The translations under genes were made by a program, and so were the position numbers. From assembly GCA_963854835.1 (NCBI GenBank), contig OY978526.1, positions 71,892,418 to 71,956,417 on the forward strand: a DNA stretch of 64,000 bases, written 5' to 3'. The notes under the pieces were generated by a model that was not told the origin of the DNA, did no database searches, and worked only from the letters and a program-made list of their open reading frames with translations. Below are positions 1 through 11,084 of the stretch, in pieces (the first letter of the stretch is position 1; each line of letters begins with the position of its first letter). This stretch comes from Megamerina dolium. Lineage: Eukaryota; Arthropoda; Insecta; Diptera; Megamerinidae.

Positions 1-784
1 GAATTAGGACTGTCTTACGGCACATTATGGCGTATTTTGCATTTGGATCTACACCTACATCCATATAAAATCCAGCTCACACAACAACTGAAGCCAGCTG
101 ACCATTCACAACGTCGTAGATACGTCGATTGGATGCTTGAACTACAGGCGGTGGACGGCGATTTTTCGAACAAAATTTTCTTCAGCGACGAAGCACATTT
201 CTCACTCGGTGGGTATGTTAACAAACAAAATTGTCGTATTTGGGGTTCTGAGAATCCTCAAGTAATTGAAGAGAGGCCACTACATCCACAAAAAGTCACT
301 GCTTGGTGCGCTCTTTGGTCCGGAGGTGTGATTGGACCTTACTTCTTCGAAAACGACGATGGAACGACTGTCACCGTCAATTCGGAGCGTTATGGTCATA
401 TGATAACCGACTTTTTTTTGCCTGCTATTGAAGAATACGTGGTTTCAACAAGACGGTGCCACATGCCACACAACTCGAGCGAATATTGCTTTATTCCAAG
501 AGAAATTTTCTGGCCGCGTAATTTCTCGTCGTGGCGATATCAAGTGGCCACCAAGATCATGCGATTTGACACCGCTTGACTTTTTTTTGTGGGGCTACGC
601 GAAAGACCGTGTTTATGCAGATAAACCTTTAACTCTTGAGCACCTAAAAACCAACATTCGTCACGTTATGGCTGAGATACCGCCCAATATGTGTCAAAAA
701 GTGGTCGAAAATTACCTCAAAAGAATCGATGCTTGCAACAAATCGCGTGGTGGTCATTTAAATGATGTAGTATTTCACACATAA
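1..784 (+). pseudogene. DD41D (rosa-type) mariner-superfamily transposase, frameshifted, 5' part outside window
   Basis: A DDE transposase that would cut and paste its own element in the nucleus. The frame is already open at base 1 (ELGLSYGTLWRIL, the end of a helix-turn-helix), then LHPYKIQLTQQL, the first catalytic Asp in FSDEAHF (about 181-201), GYVNKQNCRIW and HPQKVTAWC. Near 434 the frame shifts and coding resumes with WFQQDGATCHT (second Asp) and CDLTPLDFFLW (third Asp), ending SRGGHLNDVVFHT and a stop at 782-784. Forty-one residues separate the second and third Asp, the spacing of the DD41D group known from the fruit fly Ceratitis rosa. All three catalytic Asp survive; the frameshift, a small deletion before WFQQD, breaks it. 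No terminal repeat was identified. The family call is inferred from spacing and motifs. Confidence 0.85.
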
Positions 785-1230
785 TGTCAACGTTCAAGCT
801 TTATAATAAAAAAGAAATATCATGATAAAAAATATTTTATATGTGTTTTATTTACATTTACTTTTGAAACCGCAAAATGGATAACCCTTTCGATATAACC
901 AATTTTTCATAATAAAATCTAAATTTTCGAAAACAAACCGAACGAACATATTTATGTTTCCAATGGAACACATAACTTTAATCCTTAAGAGCTTGCAAAG
1001 TCCTCTCCAGTGTTTTTGTAAGTCTGGGGTAGCAATCCTTGGTCCAGACCTCGAAAGTTATCCAAGAGTCCGGAGTCTGTTCCGGGGCGGAGACCCGATT
1101 GCAGTGAGAACAGCCAGTGTTTTTCTTTCTCTTTGCCTAATTATACTTTGACATTTGCCTAATCTACAGTGAAATATCTATAATTTATGATAAAAATACA
1201 ATTTATAATATTCTAATAATCTTCTTTGCT
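785..1230. other. Non-coding stretch after the transposase relic
   Basis: AT-rich sequence that probably includes the 3' end of the DD41D element. I see no matching terminal repeat, because the left end is off the window, and no credible exon. Confidence 0.4.
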
Positions 1231-2106
1231 TTCTTTACAGTGTAAATTTCATAATTTCTTGTAAAAAATAAAATCAAATCCAAATCATCACAAAGATCAT
1301 TATTCATCGTATTATAACATATATAAAATAGAATACAAAAATCAATTTTCATCGGAGAATTTTATATGGCGAATCATCAGCAATTGTAATTAATGTTTGT
1401 ATAAAAAGTTGTCAACTGTTTTTCATGTATGTATAATTCTACGATCGCCAATCGATCACATCATCATTTCATCTCACTGTGTAAAATCATTTAATTTTTA
1501 AAGTGTAAATTATATAAAAGCAAGAATTTTAGTATCTCAAAAGCGGTTTCTAGACTCCATGTAATGATGCTTGCATGGCTTTTAATGTGAAATAAGCTAG
1601 CTAAGAAAAAGCCAAAATCCTAAAATTCAATTTGTAAATCAATAAATGTATTCGCGTTCGTGTTGTCGAGTAATTGTCGTCGTAAATCGTCGTGTAAAAT
1701 AATAAAACAGCAACAACTAAATTGTGTACATTATTGACTGAATTGTAATAGTAAGAAATATTTTGATAAATTAAATATAATTGATACGATCGCTAGAGAA
1801 AAAAAGGAAAAATAAGAAAAAAAACCTTTTTTTTTTTTACTAAAGCATTAGCGATCAAATTAAAGCTTTGTACAGTGATTCATATTAAAAAAGCAAGCCT
1901 AAAGTGATCAATTTAAAGATCAAAGTACCTACAGGTGATCAGATCGTATTGATAGTCAAACGATCACCAGTAGATTGAGTTGATATCATTGTGAAAAGAA
2001 AGTAAAAAATTGTGTTCAAAACAAATTCTCCTCAATTCTCTCAATTCTCAATTGAAAAGAGTTGCAGCATTTTATACCAATTTTAAACTCCGAGTGCGAT
2101 AAATAA
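1231..2106 (+). promoter_or_regulatory. pum: Probable pum 5' leader / promoter-proximal region
   Basis: Very AT-rich, apparently non-repetitive DNA directly upstream of the pum coding exon, so it is likely untranslated leader or promoter. It has several short upstream ATGs, a T-rich tract followed by ACTAAAGCATTAG near 1826-1850 that could be a splice acceptor, and a run of GATC/GATCA motifs between about 1850 and 1970. An in-frame TAA at 2104-2106 closes the reading frame that continues into pum. No clear TATA box or initiator could be chosen, so the transcription start is unknown. Confidence 0.3.
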
Positions 2107-2421
2107 AAAGCCGTCAAAATAGAGCTGTTACCAACGCCCACGATTTCAATATCGACGGTTGCGCCACCGACGCCATCGCCACGCCACCTTCACCATCATC
2201 ATCAGCAGCCGCCGCCGCCGCCGCAGCCGCAATCGCAACAGCAGCAGCAGCAGCAATCACAATATCCATACCATCATCACTCATCGTTCTATCAACAGGC
2301 GCAACAGCAGAATTTTCTGCTAACTCCACCGTTGATCGAACAGCAGCAGCAGCAGCAGCAACAGCAAACGTCGCAACAACAACAACAACACCACCACCAC
2401 CAACAACAACAACATCAACAC
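2107..2421 (+). other. pum: AUG-free open frame, in frame with the pum start codon (candidate N-terminal extension)
   Basis: From the codon after TAA 2104-2106 to the pum ATG at 2422 there are 105 sense codons in the pum frame. The translation looks like real protein: VKIELLPTPTISISTVAPP, then His/Pro/Gln-rich sequence with SQYPYHHHSSFYQQ and NFLLTPPLIEQ. No ATG occurs in any frame across the 315 bases. CTG at 2125, with G at -3 and 99 codons upstream of the ATG, is a candidate near-cognate start. Alternatives are joining to an unseen upstream exon that supplies an ATG, or an untranslated GC-rich CAX-repeat leader. The frame and the lack of ATG are seen; translation is inferred. Confidence 0.4.
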
Positions 2422-2640
2422 ATGAAGTTATTGGGTAGCAATGATGATAGGAACGGGCGCGGCGATCAATCCGTACCGCGCGGTCAGGATGATGCAACCG
2501 TTGGTTATGTTTTCCAACGTCCATCGCCCGGTGCACCTGGCAGTTCGATGCATGATGCTGCTGCTGCTGAGTATGCAGCACAATTTGCGCAAAAGCAGCA
2601 GCAGACACGTTGGGCTTGTGGCGATGAGCATGGTTTGGAT
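2422..2640 (+). CDS. pum: pumilio, first recognised coding exon
   Basis: Pumilio is a cytoplasmic PUF-family repressor that binds UGUA-containing 3' UTRs; with Nanos it represses hunchback mRNA in fly embryos. This 73-codon exon encodes MKLLGSNDDRNGRG, then GYVFQRPSPG, then AAAAEYAAQFAQKQQQTRW and ACGDEHGLD, closely resembling the start of Drosophila Pumilio with small gaps. The ATG was chosen because Drosophila begins at the same point, although the frame is open upstream. The exon ends at GAT with a strong donor GTAAGT at 2641 (phase 0), and the protein continues at 10050 with NPDKWKYNPP. No RNA-binding repeat lies in this exon; in Drosophila that domain is at the C-terminus. Three-base repeats (GCT/GCA, CAG) are common here. 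Confidence 0.93.
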
Positions 2641-2835
2641 GTAAGTATTTGTTTTTTGCTTATCAATAATCTACAATATATTGTACTGCGAGTAGATTAG
2701 GGTTTTTAGAAATGATGTCGTAAGGGAAAAATTAAAATGTAACATATAATTTGAATTTTGTAGTAGAAAAAGTCATGCTTACATGGCAACCCTAAAATAG
2801 TATAATATCCTCGGAACCTTAGGTTATATTATATG

Positions 2836-3165
2836 GATGCCCTCTCTCTGAGAGGACACACTTTGGCCAGAAAGGCCTATTGTGATATCACCGAGCTTCT
2901 CTGCGTGTTAAATTTGGACAGCATTGGAAGGGATCTACTTATATTAGCCGTTTCCGAACGGCAGAACTCTAGTGACATCACTTTAATTTAGTTTTGTCAT
3001 AGAGCTCTTTTAAGAAGCAGTTTTGGCAAATTGTTACTGCCGGAAAAATTGCCGGCAGGTGGGTACCGTTTGAAAGAAAAATCTTTTCGATATTAAATTT
3101 TGTTATGCTTCAGCCGGGGATTGAACCCAAGACCTACAGATTAAAAAGCCAACGGCTACCATGTA
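2836..3165 (-). repeat. tRNA-derived SINE, copy 1 (B-type tail)
   Basis: Minus-strand copy. The head (right end) keeps the B-box-like sequence GGTTCAATCCCCGG, read here as CCGGGGATTGAACC at 3115-3128. The body has the family landmarks CAGTAACAATTTGCC and GGCAGAACTC (both read in complement). The 3' end (left) carries the GAGAGGACACACTTTGGCC tail instead of the GGGGCTTATAAGTGCC tail of other copies. Confidence 0.75.
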
Positions 3166-3245
3166 CTTTCTCGGTGACAAAGCTCAAAAAAAGTGATGTT
3201 GCAAGGGGTTTGTCGATCTGGACCGGCTAATATCAGTAAAACCCT
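3166..3245 (+). repeat. SINE body fragment, opposite orientation to its neighbour
   Basis: GGTGACAAAGCTCAAAAAAA, GTGATGTTGCAAGG and GGACCGGCTAATAT match the middle of the SINE in plus orientation. It directly abuts the minus-strand copy 1, making a small head-to-head pair. Confidence 0.6.
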
Positions 3246-3289
3246 TCTAACATGATGAGTTGAATGGAGCTTGGTCGACCACGTGGTCG

Positions 3290-3650
3290 AGTGCTTCCGG
3301 GACATAGACTCGGCTATTCTTGGGAAGCTTCTAGTTTAGTGTTAACGTTGTGCATGCCTGGTCAATATCTGTGACCCGGTACCCAAAGTAGATGGATTCA
3401 ACATCCATTAGTGAGTTTAATTAGTCCGATTAGCCACATTAATAAAGATTGCTGTTCTTAACAATTGACAGTCCCTCCTTTATGGCTGTGACTTCAGTCT
3501 GAAATACACAACAATGATCTGGTAAGCGTAAAGCTATATGGGCACTTAGCGCTTCCGAATTTACGCCTCTCCCAGCTGGTCATTGAGTTTAAAACCGTCA
3601 GTGAAAATATTGAATTTCTTTACCCCCATCCATCATGCCGTTTCCCAGTC
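3290..3650 (-). pseudogene. RNase H domain relic of a non-LTR retrotransposon
   Basis: Reading the minus strand near 3455-3540 gives ALRLPDHCCVFQTEVTAIKE, the central motif of the RNase H domain that LOA/I/R1-group non-LTR elements carry after the reverse transcriptase. RNase H removes the RNA strand during reverse transcription. No full frame remains; stops and frameshifts lie on both sides. The motif is seen; the clade is inferred only to the level of RNase H-bearing non-LTR elements. No 3' end or target duplication was found. Confidence 0.5.
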
Positions 3651-4182
3651 TTCTATCGCTTGGAACTTTGTAGTATATTTAACATAGGTTTGTTGGGGAG
3701 GATCGCCACCGAGTTGCAACAGCCGGTGGTTCTGGGTATAAATGAAAATTATGCTAAAACGGGTGGATGTTCTTTTGGATGTATGGACAATAGAGAAGAT
3801 TCTATTAAGCCTCAAAGGCTATGTTGCTAGTTGTTTACCTTACAGGTCTGTCGGTAGTAAGTGTAGCATAACAGTCAAGTCTGCTGTTGGGGTTGTTCTA
3901 AGAGCTCGGCTAAAGGACAGGCCAGTTATACTCATGAATACTGGATTTCAAAGTCAAATTCAAAATACGTCATAAGTCAAAATTGACCTAAGCACGGCTG
4001 CATATATTCAGTGTATGATATGAGGCTTTAGGTCCCATAACGCCCGCCACTTAAAATTGTTACTCCAGCCTTCATCTTTCAATTCCTTATACCAAAATCT
4101 TTATGCAGCAATTCATTACATCTCCAATTTAGTTTGACTAGCCAAAATGGGCATGGTGACAGTACTGTATTCATATTTTGAC

Positions 4183-4184
<2 letters not shown>

Positions 4185-4214
<30 letters not shown>

Positions 4215-4255
4215 TGTGAGAAAGAAAGAAAGAGAGATAAGGAGAGAGAGAGAGA
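4185..4255. repeat. (AG)n microsatellite, imperfect
   Basis: GATA/GAGA-type run with interruptions GTGTGAGAAAGAAAG and GATAAGG; about 70 bases. Confidence 0.9.
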
Positions 4256-4539
4256 GAATGAACGAGTAAGATGAGTACAGGAATATAGCTTGATTTTCGG
4301 GTTTGAACCGATTGAATATAACATAGAGGCATCTTGCATCTAAATTACACAAGACAACCAATTTCAAAAAATTCTTATTACTACCGCATTTGATACTTCA
4401 GCCTAATGTAAAATTTTTCACCGAATCCAAATATGATAGTATCATAAAAGTAGAAAAGTTTTCGAGATATTTTGAAATTTTGGTTTTTTGAGCTTTGAAA
4501 AAAGTTAAGGTTACTAAATTTTCGATATCTTTGTCGACA
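4256..4539. other. AT-rich gap before the Jockey element
   Basis: No exon, terminal repeat or known motif seen. Confidence 0.4.
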
Positions 4540-6610
4540 AAGGTTTGCAGATGGAAAATATCTCCACAGAGTGTAATTATGGTCTATCATCTGACCACTC
4601 ACCCACGGTAATATCTATAAAATCACCAAGCCCCCAAGGCAATTGCGTTAGAAAGAAAATAGACTGGTTGAAATTTAAGAAATATATAAATTCCCATCTT
4701 CCTCTGAGTACTGTATTAAGAAATGGACACGATGTAGACTCAGCACTCGAAAAATTCAACCAGCTGCTCTCATTAGCTCTCAGCTCAGCCACCTGCACAA
4801 AGGTATGCAAGCAATCAAACCATACACACCAGCCGACATTGAATTGCTAGTAAGACAGAAAAGAAGACTCCGAAGACAATGGCAAGAATTCAGATCACCG
4901 CCTTAAAAAATAAAAACAACAATGAGTTAGAAGAGCACATAGCCAAATTAACACCTGGTGAAGCGGCAGACTACTCTTTGTGGAAATCAGCAAAAAACTC
5001 AAATCGGCCAATTCTCACTGATTCCCCCATCCGTTTGAGTGACGGTAATTGGGCTAGAAGCAACTGTGAGAAGGGTTTGGCTTTTGCAAACCACCTAAAA
5101 AGTGTGTTTACACCCAATCCACCCACTTCACATTCCTCATTACCAAAATTAATTTCTCAACCTTGCACATATTCAAAGCAATTTATAAAGATTTAAACCC
5201 AAAAAAATCATCTGGTCCAGATAAAATTACCGGTAAAATGATAAAAGAGCTGCCTCCGGCTTCAGTAATTCATCTCATGCACATTTTCAATGCTATCCTT
5301 CGTATTAAACACTATCCCAAATGTTGGAAAACTTCAAAAATTATTATGATAGCAAAACCAGGAAAAGACCCTACAAAAGTTGCATCGTACAGACCTGCCT
5401 CTACTCTCTAAAGTATTCGAAAAGCTACTTGTCATGAATATAACTCCATTTATTAATATCAACCAACTGATTCCCCAACATCAGTTTGGATTTAGAAGAC
5501 AGCACGGCACAATAGAACAAGTCCATCGCATTGTAACTCTGATAAGAAACACTTTTGCAGAAAAAAGTATTGCTCAGTTGTCTTTCTTGATATCACTCAA
5601 GCTTTCGATGGCACGATGGCCTTATTTACAAACTCAAACTATTACTGCCTGCAAATGTCTCCTCATTGCTTAGTAGCTACCTCACGAAAAGACAATTTCT
5701 CGTACATCACAAAGATTACACAACAAATCCATTGGATATTCACGCTGGCGTTCCTCTAGGAAGCGTTTTGGGCCCCTTACTGTATGTTTTATACACTTCA
5801 GATATGCTCAACAATAACTATACATTCATATCGACCTTTGCTGATAATACGGCAATATTGTGCTCTCGCTCTAACCCCATAGAAGCTACTAAACTCCTGC
5901 AGACTCATGTCGATTCTCTCGAAATCTGGCTAGCAAAATGGCGTATAAAAGTCAATGAATCGCGTACATGTAACCTTTACGCTAAGGCTATATACATGTC
6001 CCCCACTTAAAATTAATGGCCAATCAGTTCCACAATGTTCCTCAACAAAGTACTTGGGTATTCATCTCGACAGAAGGCTGACCTGGAAAAATCACATAGA
6101 GGCAAAGAAAACTCAGATCAAGCTTAAAATGAATCAGTTATGGTGGCTGTTACACAAAAGATCAAAATTGAATCTCGAATACAAAGTGCTATTATATAAA
6201 GTAATCATGAAGCCAATCTGGACTTATGGTATTCAGTTTTGGGGCACCGCATCTCCCTCAAATATCGAAAAATTGCAGCGAATACAATCCAAGTGTCTGC
6301 GAATTATTGTAAACGCGCCTTGGTATATGAGTAATGTTAACATCCATCGAGGAAGTTGCAATGTCCTGCAGAAGCTACATTCAAAAATTACACAGTCATC
6401 CGAATCCCCTTGCTAGGCAATTGTTGCTGAGCACGGGGCATCGTCGATTAAAAAGGAAAGACACACTGAATATGCTGTGAAATTGCTATATCTCGCGACT
6501 CAACAAATTGTGATGGAACATAGGGGATATCACATAATTATTTTTAGTTAGTTTGTAAGATTTGAATACTTACTGTTAGTTTCTAAGTATTTTAGAAAGA
6601 TTCAATAAAA
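4540..6610 (+). mobile_element. Jockey-clade non-LTR retrotransposon, 5'-truncated and decayed
   Basis: Encodes part of an endonuclease/reverse transcriptase for target-primed retrotransposition, in several shifted frames. It opens with the endonuclease C-terminus (YGLSSDHSPTVI near 4577-4612). The linker and RT follow: KKSSGPDKITGKMIKELPP (5200-5256), YRPASTL / SLLPLLSKVFEKLL (5388-5430), HQFGFRRQHGT, and FLDITQAFDG near 5584 in a shifted frame. Then GVPLGSVLGPLLY (5748-5786) and the catalytic box at about 5836 reading FADN instead of FADD. The end has STKYLGIHLDRRLTWKNHI and a thumb region to 6416. AATAAA at 6604 is a likely poly(A) signal. The truncated 5' end suits aborted reverse transcription; frameshifts and the FADN change mean it is inactive. 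Confidence 0.85.
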
Positions 6611-8159
6611 AAGCTTTTTCTTATAGAGAAAGTTTTACATTAGGTTGAAGTGTCAAATGCCGTAGTTATTAGTTCTGTCAAGTAGTGTTATTATTCCATC
6701 CTAAACATTTTCTGCCTTTTGAGCTTTAAATGCTGTTTTGATTTTTCGAAAACTGAGTTTTGGGCTTATTTTTTTATATATTATAAATAAATGACTCGAT
6801 TATTACGTACTTGTATTAAAAATTACGCATTACCTTTTCCTGTTTTTCTTTCATACTGACGGATATATCAAAATAGTAGTTTTCAATTAACACATGTTGC
6901 AGGAGAAAAGAAGAAGAAAAATGAAGATTAATCTCTTTTTGGCGCTGCTGTCATCATTGTACTCTGTACTCTGAATTCCTGTGTCAGCAAATTCTTTTCC
7001 CTCCATGTATCTCAATAGCAAATTGTTAGAAGATACTTTGGATTATCGCTATATGTACAATATATTCTCTTTTTTTGTGTCACATTCTCTTCCTCTTTTT
7101 TTTTTTTTTTTTTTTTTTTATAGTTTGGTGTTATGGCGGGATGTCGGAGCATTATTTTGTTTTGGCTTTTTCGAAAAAATGAAAATTTTATTAAAATACT
7201 ATCACACAAATGTTGGGTGGTTGGCATATTGCCAAGAAATAAATAAATAAAAAATTCAAAAACAAAATCCAATGCAAAAATATTACCGAAGATAGCAAAT
7301 AGTTGGTTTGATGCCATTAGCAGCGCATATGTACCTACAGATATACCAGAACGAACCAATGTTGTAAAGGAGGACAATACGATATATTCATGACTGGAAA
7401 TAAATTGTCGTCTTTTGCACATTGGACATTGTTTGGAATGTTGATTTGGGAGGTGCGCATCCCAGTAGCGCGTACGCTCAATAGGTGTGAAGAGAGAAGA
7501 TGTCAGAGAGTGAGTAAGTTAGAAAGGGAGTGAGTGTAGTTTATATTCTGGCGTCCGATGTAAGTAAGTGTTGGTTGTGTACGCAAGTGATTTTGCAAAA
7601 CAACTCCCCACACCGTAACATCCCACAAGACTCAAAGATGAATTGTCGGTTTTTCGGTCAAATTGAAATTTATACTTTCTGCACTTGATGTTGCTTCTGT
7701 CACCTCATACGTTTCTGCATGTACGCATATATTTCTGTATGTTTTCCCAATATTGTTTTATACATACTTCCTAATATTTTGTATACGATTATTTTGAAAT
7801 ATTTCACTTATTTTCTAGCATTTTTTAATATCCCTTAGCTGTCGAGCCTTAGCACTTTGCAATTATTCCGTCAAATCCTTGTTTGCATGACGGTACTATT
7901 TGTATTGAGTTCTCCCTTTGGTACATATTTAAATCAGTTTTAGATCAAAGGATATTTTATAAAATGAAGCCCTTGCTGATAGACAGTTTTATTGTTATTA
8001 CTACGTCCTTCACAGGTGTATTGTAGCCCCTTTTATAAGCTTAGAGCATCTCTTAGCCCAATATAGAATAGGGAGTTCAATATAGATCCTGCCTTAAAAG
8101 ATTTAAACTCCTTATCGCTTATTCAAATTTTCTCAATTGCCTTCTAAATTCGTTAGAAT

Positions 8160-8640
8160 CGTCAGCTCTCATTTAAAAAGACTTCCAGTTAAGTTTGGTG
8201 ATGCCTAAAGTGCCCTGAAAGCGTTCTTGTAATAGCTTTTAGATTGCTCTTGGCAAATTGAACATTCTTCAAAGCATTTTAGGTTGAAGGTCCTCAAAAT
8301 AGTTTGGAAATGCACAAGCCTGGCAGATTTTTCATGTTATTTGTTATATGTGTTGATAGGATTACCAGAAAGATTTTGGACCAACAAGGGGTATCGCACC
8401 ACCCTTCATAGTGAGCTTATCTGCCTAATCATTTCCTCCAAATCCAATGTGTCTCGTCCATAGCGGATTGCTTTGACTCAGTTTATTTAGCTTGTCAAGA
8501 CAGTTCAATGTCAGTTCCTTTTGTTACCTAGTGAGCTTTGAATACCTTGATAGCTGCCTAGATTTCTTTCAGTATTGCTATCCTTTGGTTCCAGCAGTCG
8601 TGTGTGAGATTAAAGTCGGCACACCTGTAAATCGGGTATA
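8160..8640 (-). pseudogene. Second RNase H relic of a non-LTR retrotransposon
   Basis: On the minus strand the stretch 8405-8520 reads like the C-terminal part of the RNase H fold: LNCLDKLNKLSQSNPLWTRH, then GFGGND followed by a stop and ADKLTMKGGA, corresponding to the usual GNExAD motif. Upstream and downstream reading is broken by stops. Same general element class as the relic near 3.5 kb, but the sequences are too decayed to say whether it is the same family. Confidence 0.42.
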
Positions 8641-8735
8641 TTTTTACTATAGAGACTGTAGTGTTAGGAAGTAAGTGCTTAGTTACTTAGGAAGTAAGTG
8701 CTCGAAGGTTAGTTAGTTATAATAGCCGCCATCAT

Positions 8736-9066
8736 CGAGACACCGTTTCTGCGAGAGGACACACTTAAGTAAGAAAAGGCCGTTGTGGTACACCGAGCAT
8801 CTCTTCCAGTACTGTTAAATGACATGTTCATTTTGGACAGTGTTAAAAGAGACCTACTTATATTAGCCGGTTCCAAACGACATTACTCTTTCTACTGAGC
8901 TCCTCCATGGCAAATTGTTACTGGCGGAAGTATTGTCAATTGCTTCCCGATAGGTGAGCACTGTTGAAAAAAAATCTTTTCGATGAAAATATGAATTGGC
9001 GTCTAAAGCAGTGATCGAACTCACAACCTACGTCTTAAGACCAACGCACTAACCACTGTGCTATTC
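8736..9066 (-). repeat. tRNA-derived SINE, copy 2 (B-type tail)
   Basis: Minus-strand copy with GAGAGGACACACTTAAG at the tail, CCTACTTATATTAGCCGG and GGCAAATTGTTACTGGCGG in the body, and a tRNA-like head at the right end: GATCGAACTCACAACCTACG, then GACCAACGCACTAACCACTG. The complement of the last part shows the A-box region AGTGGTTAGTGCGTTGG. Confidence 0.8.
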
Positions 9067-10049
9067 AAGTAATACATTGCAGTTCGATAAGTGTCTATAG
9101 AAGTTATATCCACATTGCGTTTTTATTCACAAAGGCTTACTGGAAGAAATTTTGGCTGAGAAATTATTCAGCTGCTCGAAGCTATTTCGATAAAACTGGC
9201 TTATAGAGGCTACAAAATAAGAGCGATGCTCTCAACTGTATAAGCAAACTGCTATAAAACTTTTGAAATTTTTTTCTAAAGACCCATTAGAAGCCATATA
9301 CATAGATGCGGCTTTACGAAATTATTGCCGTCCAGCAGTTCAGCGGCTGCTTAATAAAGTTGTTCATCTTAAACTGCTATAAAACTTGTCGATTTTTTTC
9401 CTAAAGACCAATTGGAATTCTCTTTATAAACCAACCTCTTTATCTCAAACTGCCTTATGGAATCGTTACGGAATTCTTATAGAAGCAAGCTTTTGCATTT
9501 AGCCTTCTGGAAGTGCAAACTGTTACTTGGGTATGGCTTAAGTTAAGCGCACTAATCCACCCAAAGTAATTTATAGTGTTTATGAGCTTTGATTTTGATG
9601 ACACTGCGGTGTTTTTTCATAACTAATATAACACTTTTCGACTTTGCTTTTACTTTACTTAACCTTTAACTATAATTTTTGTAGGGGGGTTTGAGCTTGT
9701 CTTAGATGTTGAATTACTGATAAACATTAGAAAGCAGTTCAAAGGTTTTTTAGGTTAAAAAGAAATATGATTCAGTGATAACGAATTCGGACTCAGCGAC
9801 GGATTCAGGATAAAATATGATTACTGCCATCCTATTGTTTTTATGGTGTTGTGAGCTATCGTGAGTTGTTGTTATTGAGCTCACTGCAGTTTGGGTAGGC
9901 AAGGTGTTTTCTTAGTTGAATTCGTGTTTGTAGCAAATGGTTTAAGTTGCTGTGTGACTGATAGGGCAACCCAGTGTTGTGTGAATCTTTTTATCTTTTT
10001 ATTTTAAATTCCAGCTAATAATTATAATTTCTTTGTTTGACTCTTTCAG

Positions 10050-10352
10050 AACCCTGACAAGTGGAAGTACAATCCACCAATGAATCCGACCAATGCCGCT
10101 CCTGGTGCCCCCCCCGGCAGTGGACCGGGAGCAATCGGTCCGATTGGTATGGGAGTTGGTGGTATTGGTGCTGGCGGTATGGGTACTAATGGCGGTGGTT
10201 TACATCCATCGATGGGTCCCTCACAAATGGGCAATTCAGCAGCTGCTGCCGCTGCTGGTATGGCTGCAATGCAACAAGCAGCTGCAGTAGCTAAGCACAA
10301 TCAAATGATGTCACAAGCTGCTGCCGCTGCTGCACAGCAACAACAGCAACAT

Positions 10353-10428
<76 letters not shown>

Positions 10429-10823
10429 CACCACATCCAGCTCATCAACAGCAGCAACAATCAGCACATCCACAATCGCATGGTCCACCACATCCATCTC
10501 AAATGCAATCGCATCAATACAATTCGAATATGCTAAATCATGCTATGAATAATCCAGCTGCAGCGGCGGCATTGGCTGCCGGTATGCCTCATATGCAACT
10601 GCCAGGAATGCAAGGTGGCAACATGTATGATCATCCCGGTGTGCATCCGGGTGTTGGTATGAACGGTGTACCCAAGCCCGGACCACAGCCCGGACAACCA
10701 GGCCCAGCTGATCTGGTCTACTTGGGTGGACAGCCACATGCTGCCATGGGCATGATGCCACAAAGTCAGTATATGAGTAATGCAGCAGCAGCTGCAGCAG
10801 CCGCTAATAGGAATGCAGCAGCG
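10050..10823 (+). CDS. pum: pumilio, second recognised coding exon (Gly/Ala/Gln-rich N-terminal region)
   Basis: The 258-codon exon continues Pumilio exactly in phase. It begins NPDKWKYNPPMNPTNAAPG, passes through GPGAIGPIGMGVGGIGAGG, AAAGMAAMQQAAAVAKHNQM, a 5-Q run and then a 25-Q run of mixed CAA/CAG codons (about 10336-10428). It goes on through NSNMLNHAMN, GNMYDHPGVHPGVGMNGVP and DLVYLGGQPHAAMGMMPQ and ends AAAANRNAAA. Drosophila Pumilio has matching blocks in the same order with differing Gly and Gln tract lengths. This low-complexity N-terminal part contributes repression in Drosophila; RNA binding comes from C-terminal PUF repeats not in this window. Donor GTAAGT at 10824 leaves phase 0. 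Open reading continues into the intron to 11078, but the sequence stops resembling Pumilio after the donor. Confidence 0.95.
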
Positions 10824-11084
10824 GTAAGTTTAAATAGAGATTTCTTAACTTTAAGTGGAACGACCCATAGGACGAATTGGCTCTGTCTTAATAAAGAACG
10901 ATTGTGTGGTGGGATTGTTTATTTAAAAGTTTTAATATACTTTCGTTTGGATATGGCTTGGGAAAGTGTTTTTCTTTGTACATCCCTTCTTCATATATGC
11001 ATATATAAAGAGTGTTTTTTTAAGTTGAAGCACTTCCAAATTTGGAAGAAAATAATACAAAATGTAATATTCTGCTGAACTAAA

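Larger units (their letters stand above)
2641..10049 (+). other. pum: pum intron 1 (about 7.4 kb)
   Basis: Bounded by donor GTAAGT at 2641 and the acceptor TTTGACTCTTTCAG ending at 10049, both phase 0. It contains SINE copies, a Jockey-type retrotransposon and two RNase H relics. The stretches 3650-4180, 6620-8160 and 9067-10049 hold only AT-rich non-coding sequence as far as I can see, including a run of about 23 T at 7096-7118. Confidence 0.88.

Noticed and set aside
2114..2608. Minus-strand ORF of 164 codons rich in Ala and Val
   Set aside because: It is the antisense shadow of the CAG/CAA and CAT/CAC repeats of the pum exon.
10046..10763. Minus-strand ORFs over the second pum exon
   Set aside because: Pro/Ala/Val-rich shadows of Gly and Gln codons; no independent motif.
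10824..11078. Pumilio coding continuing past the GTAAGT
   Set aside because: The frame stays open to 11078 but loses Pumilio-like sequence at once, and a consensus donor sits exactly at the end of ANRNAAA.
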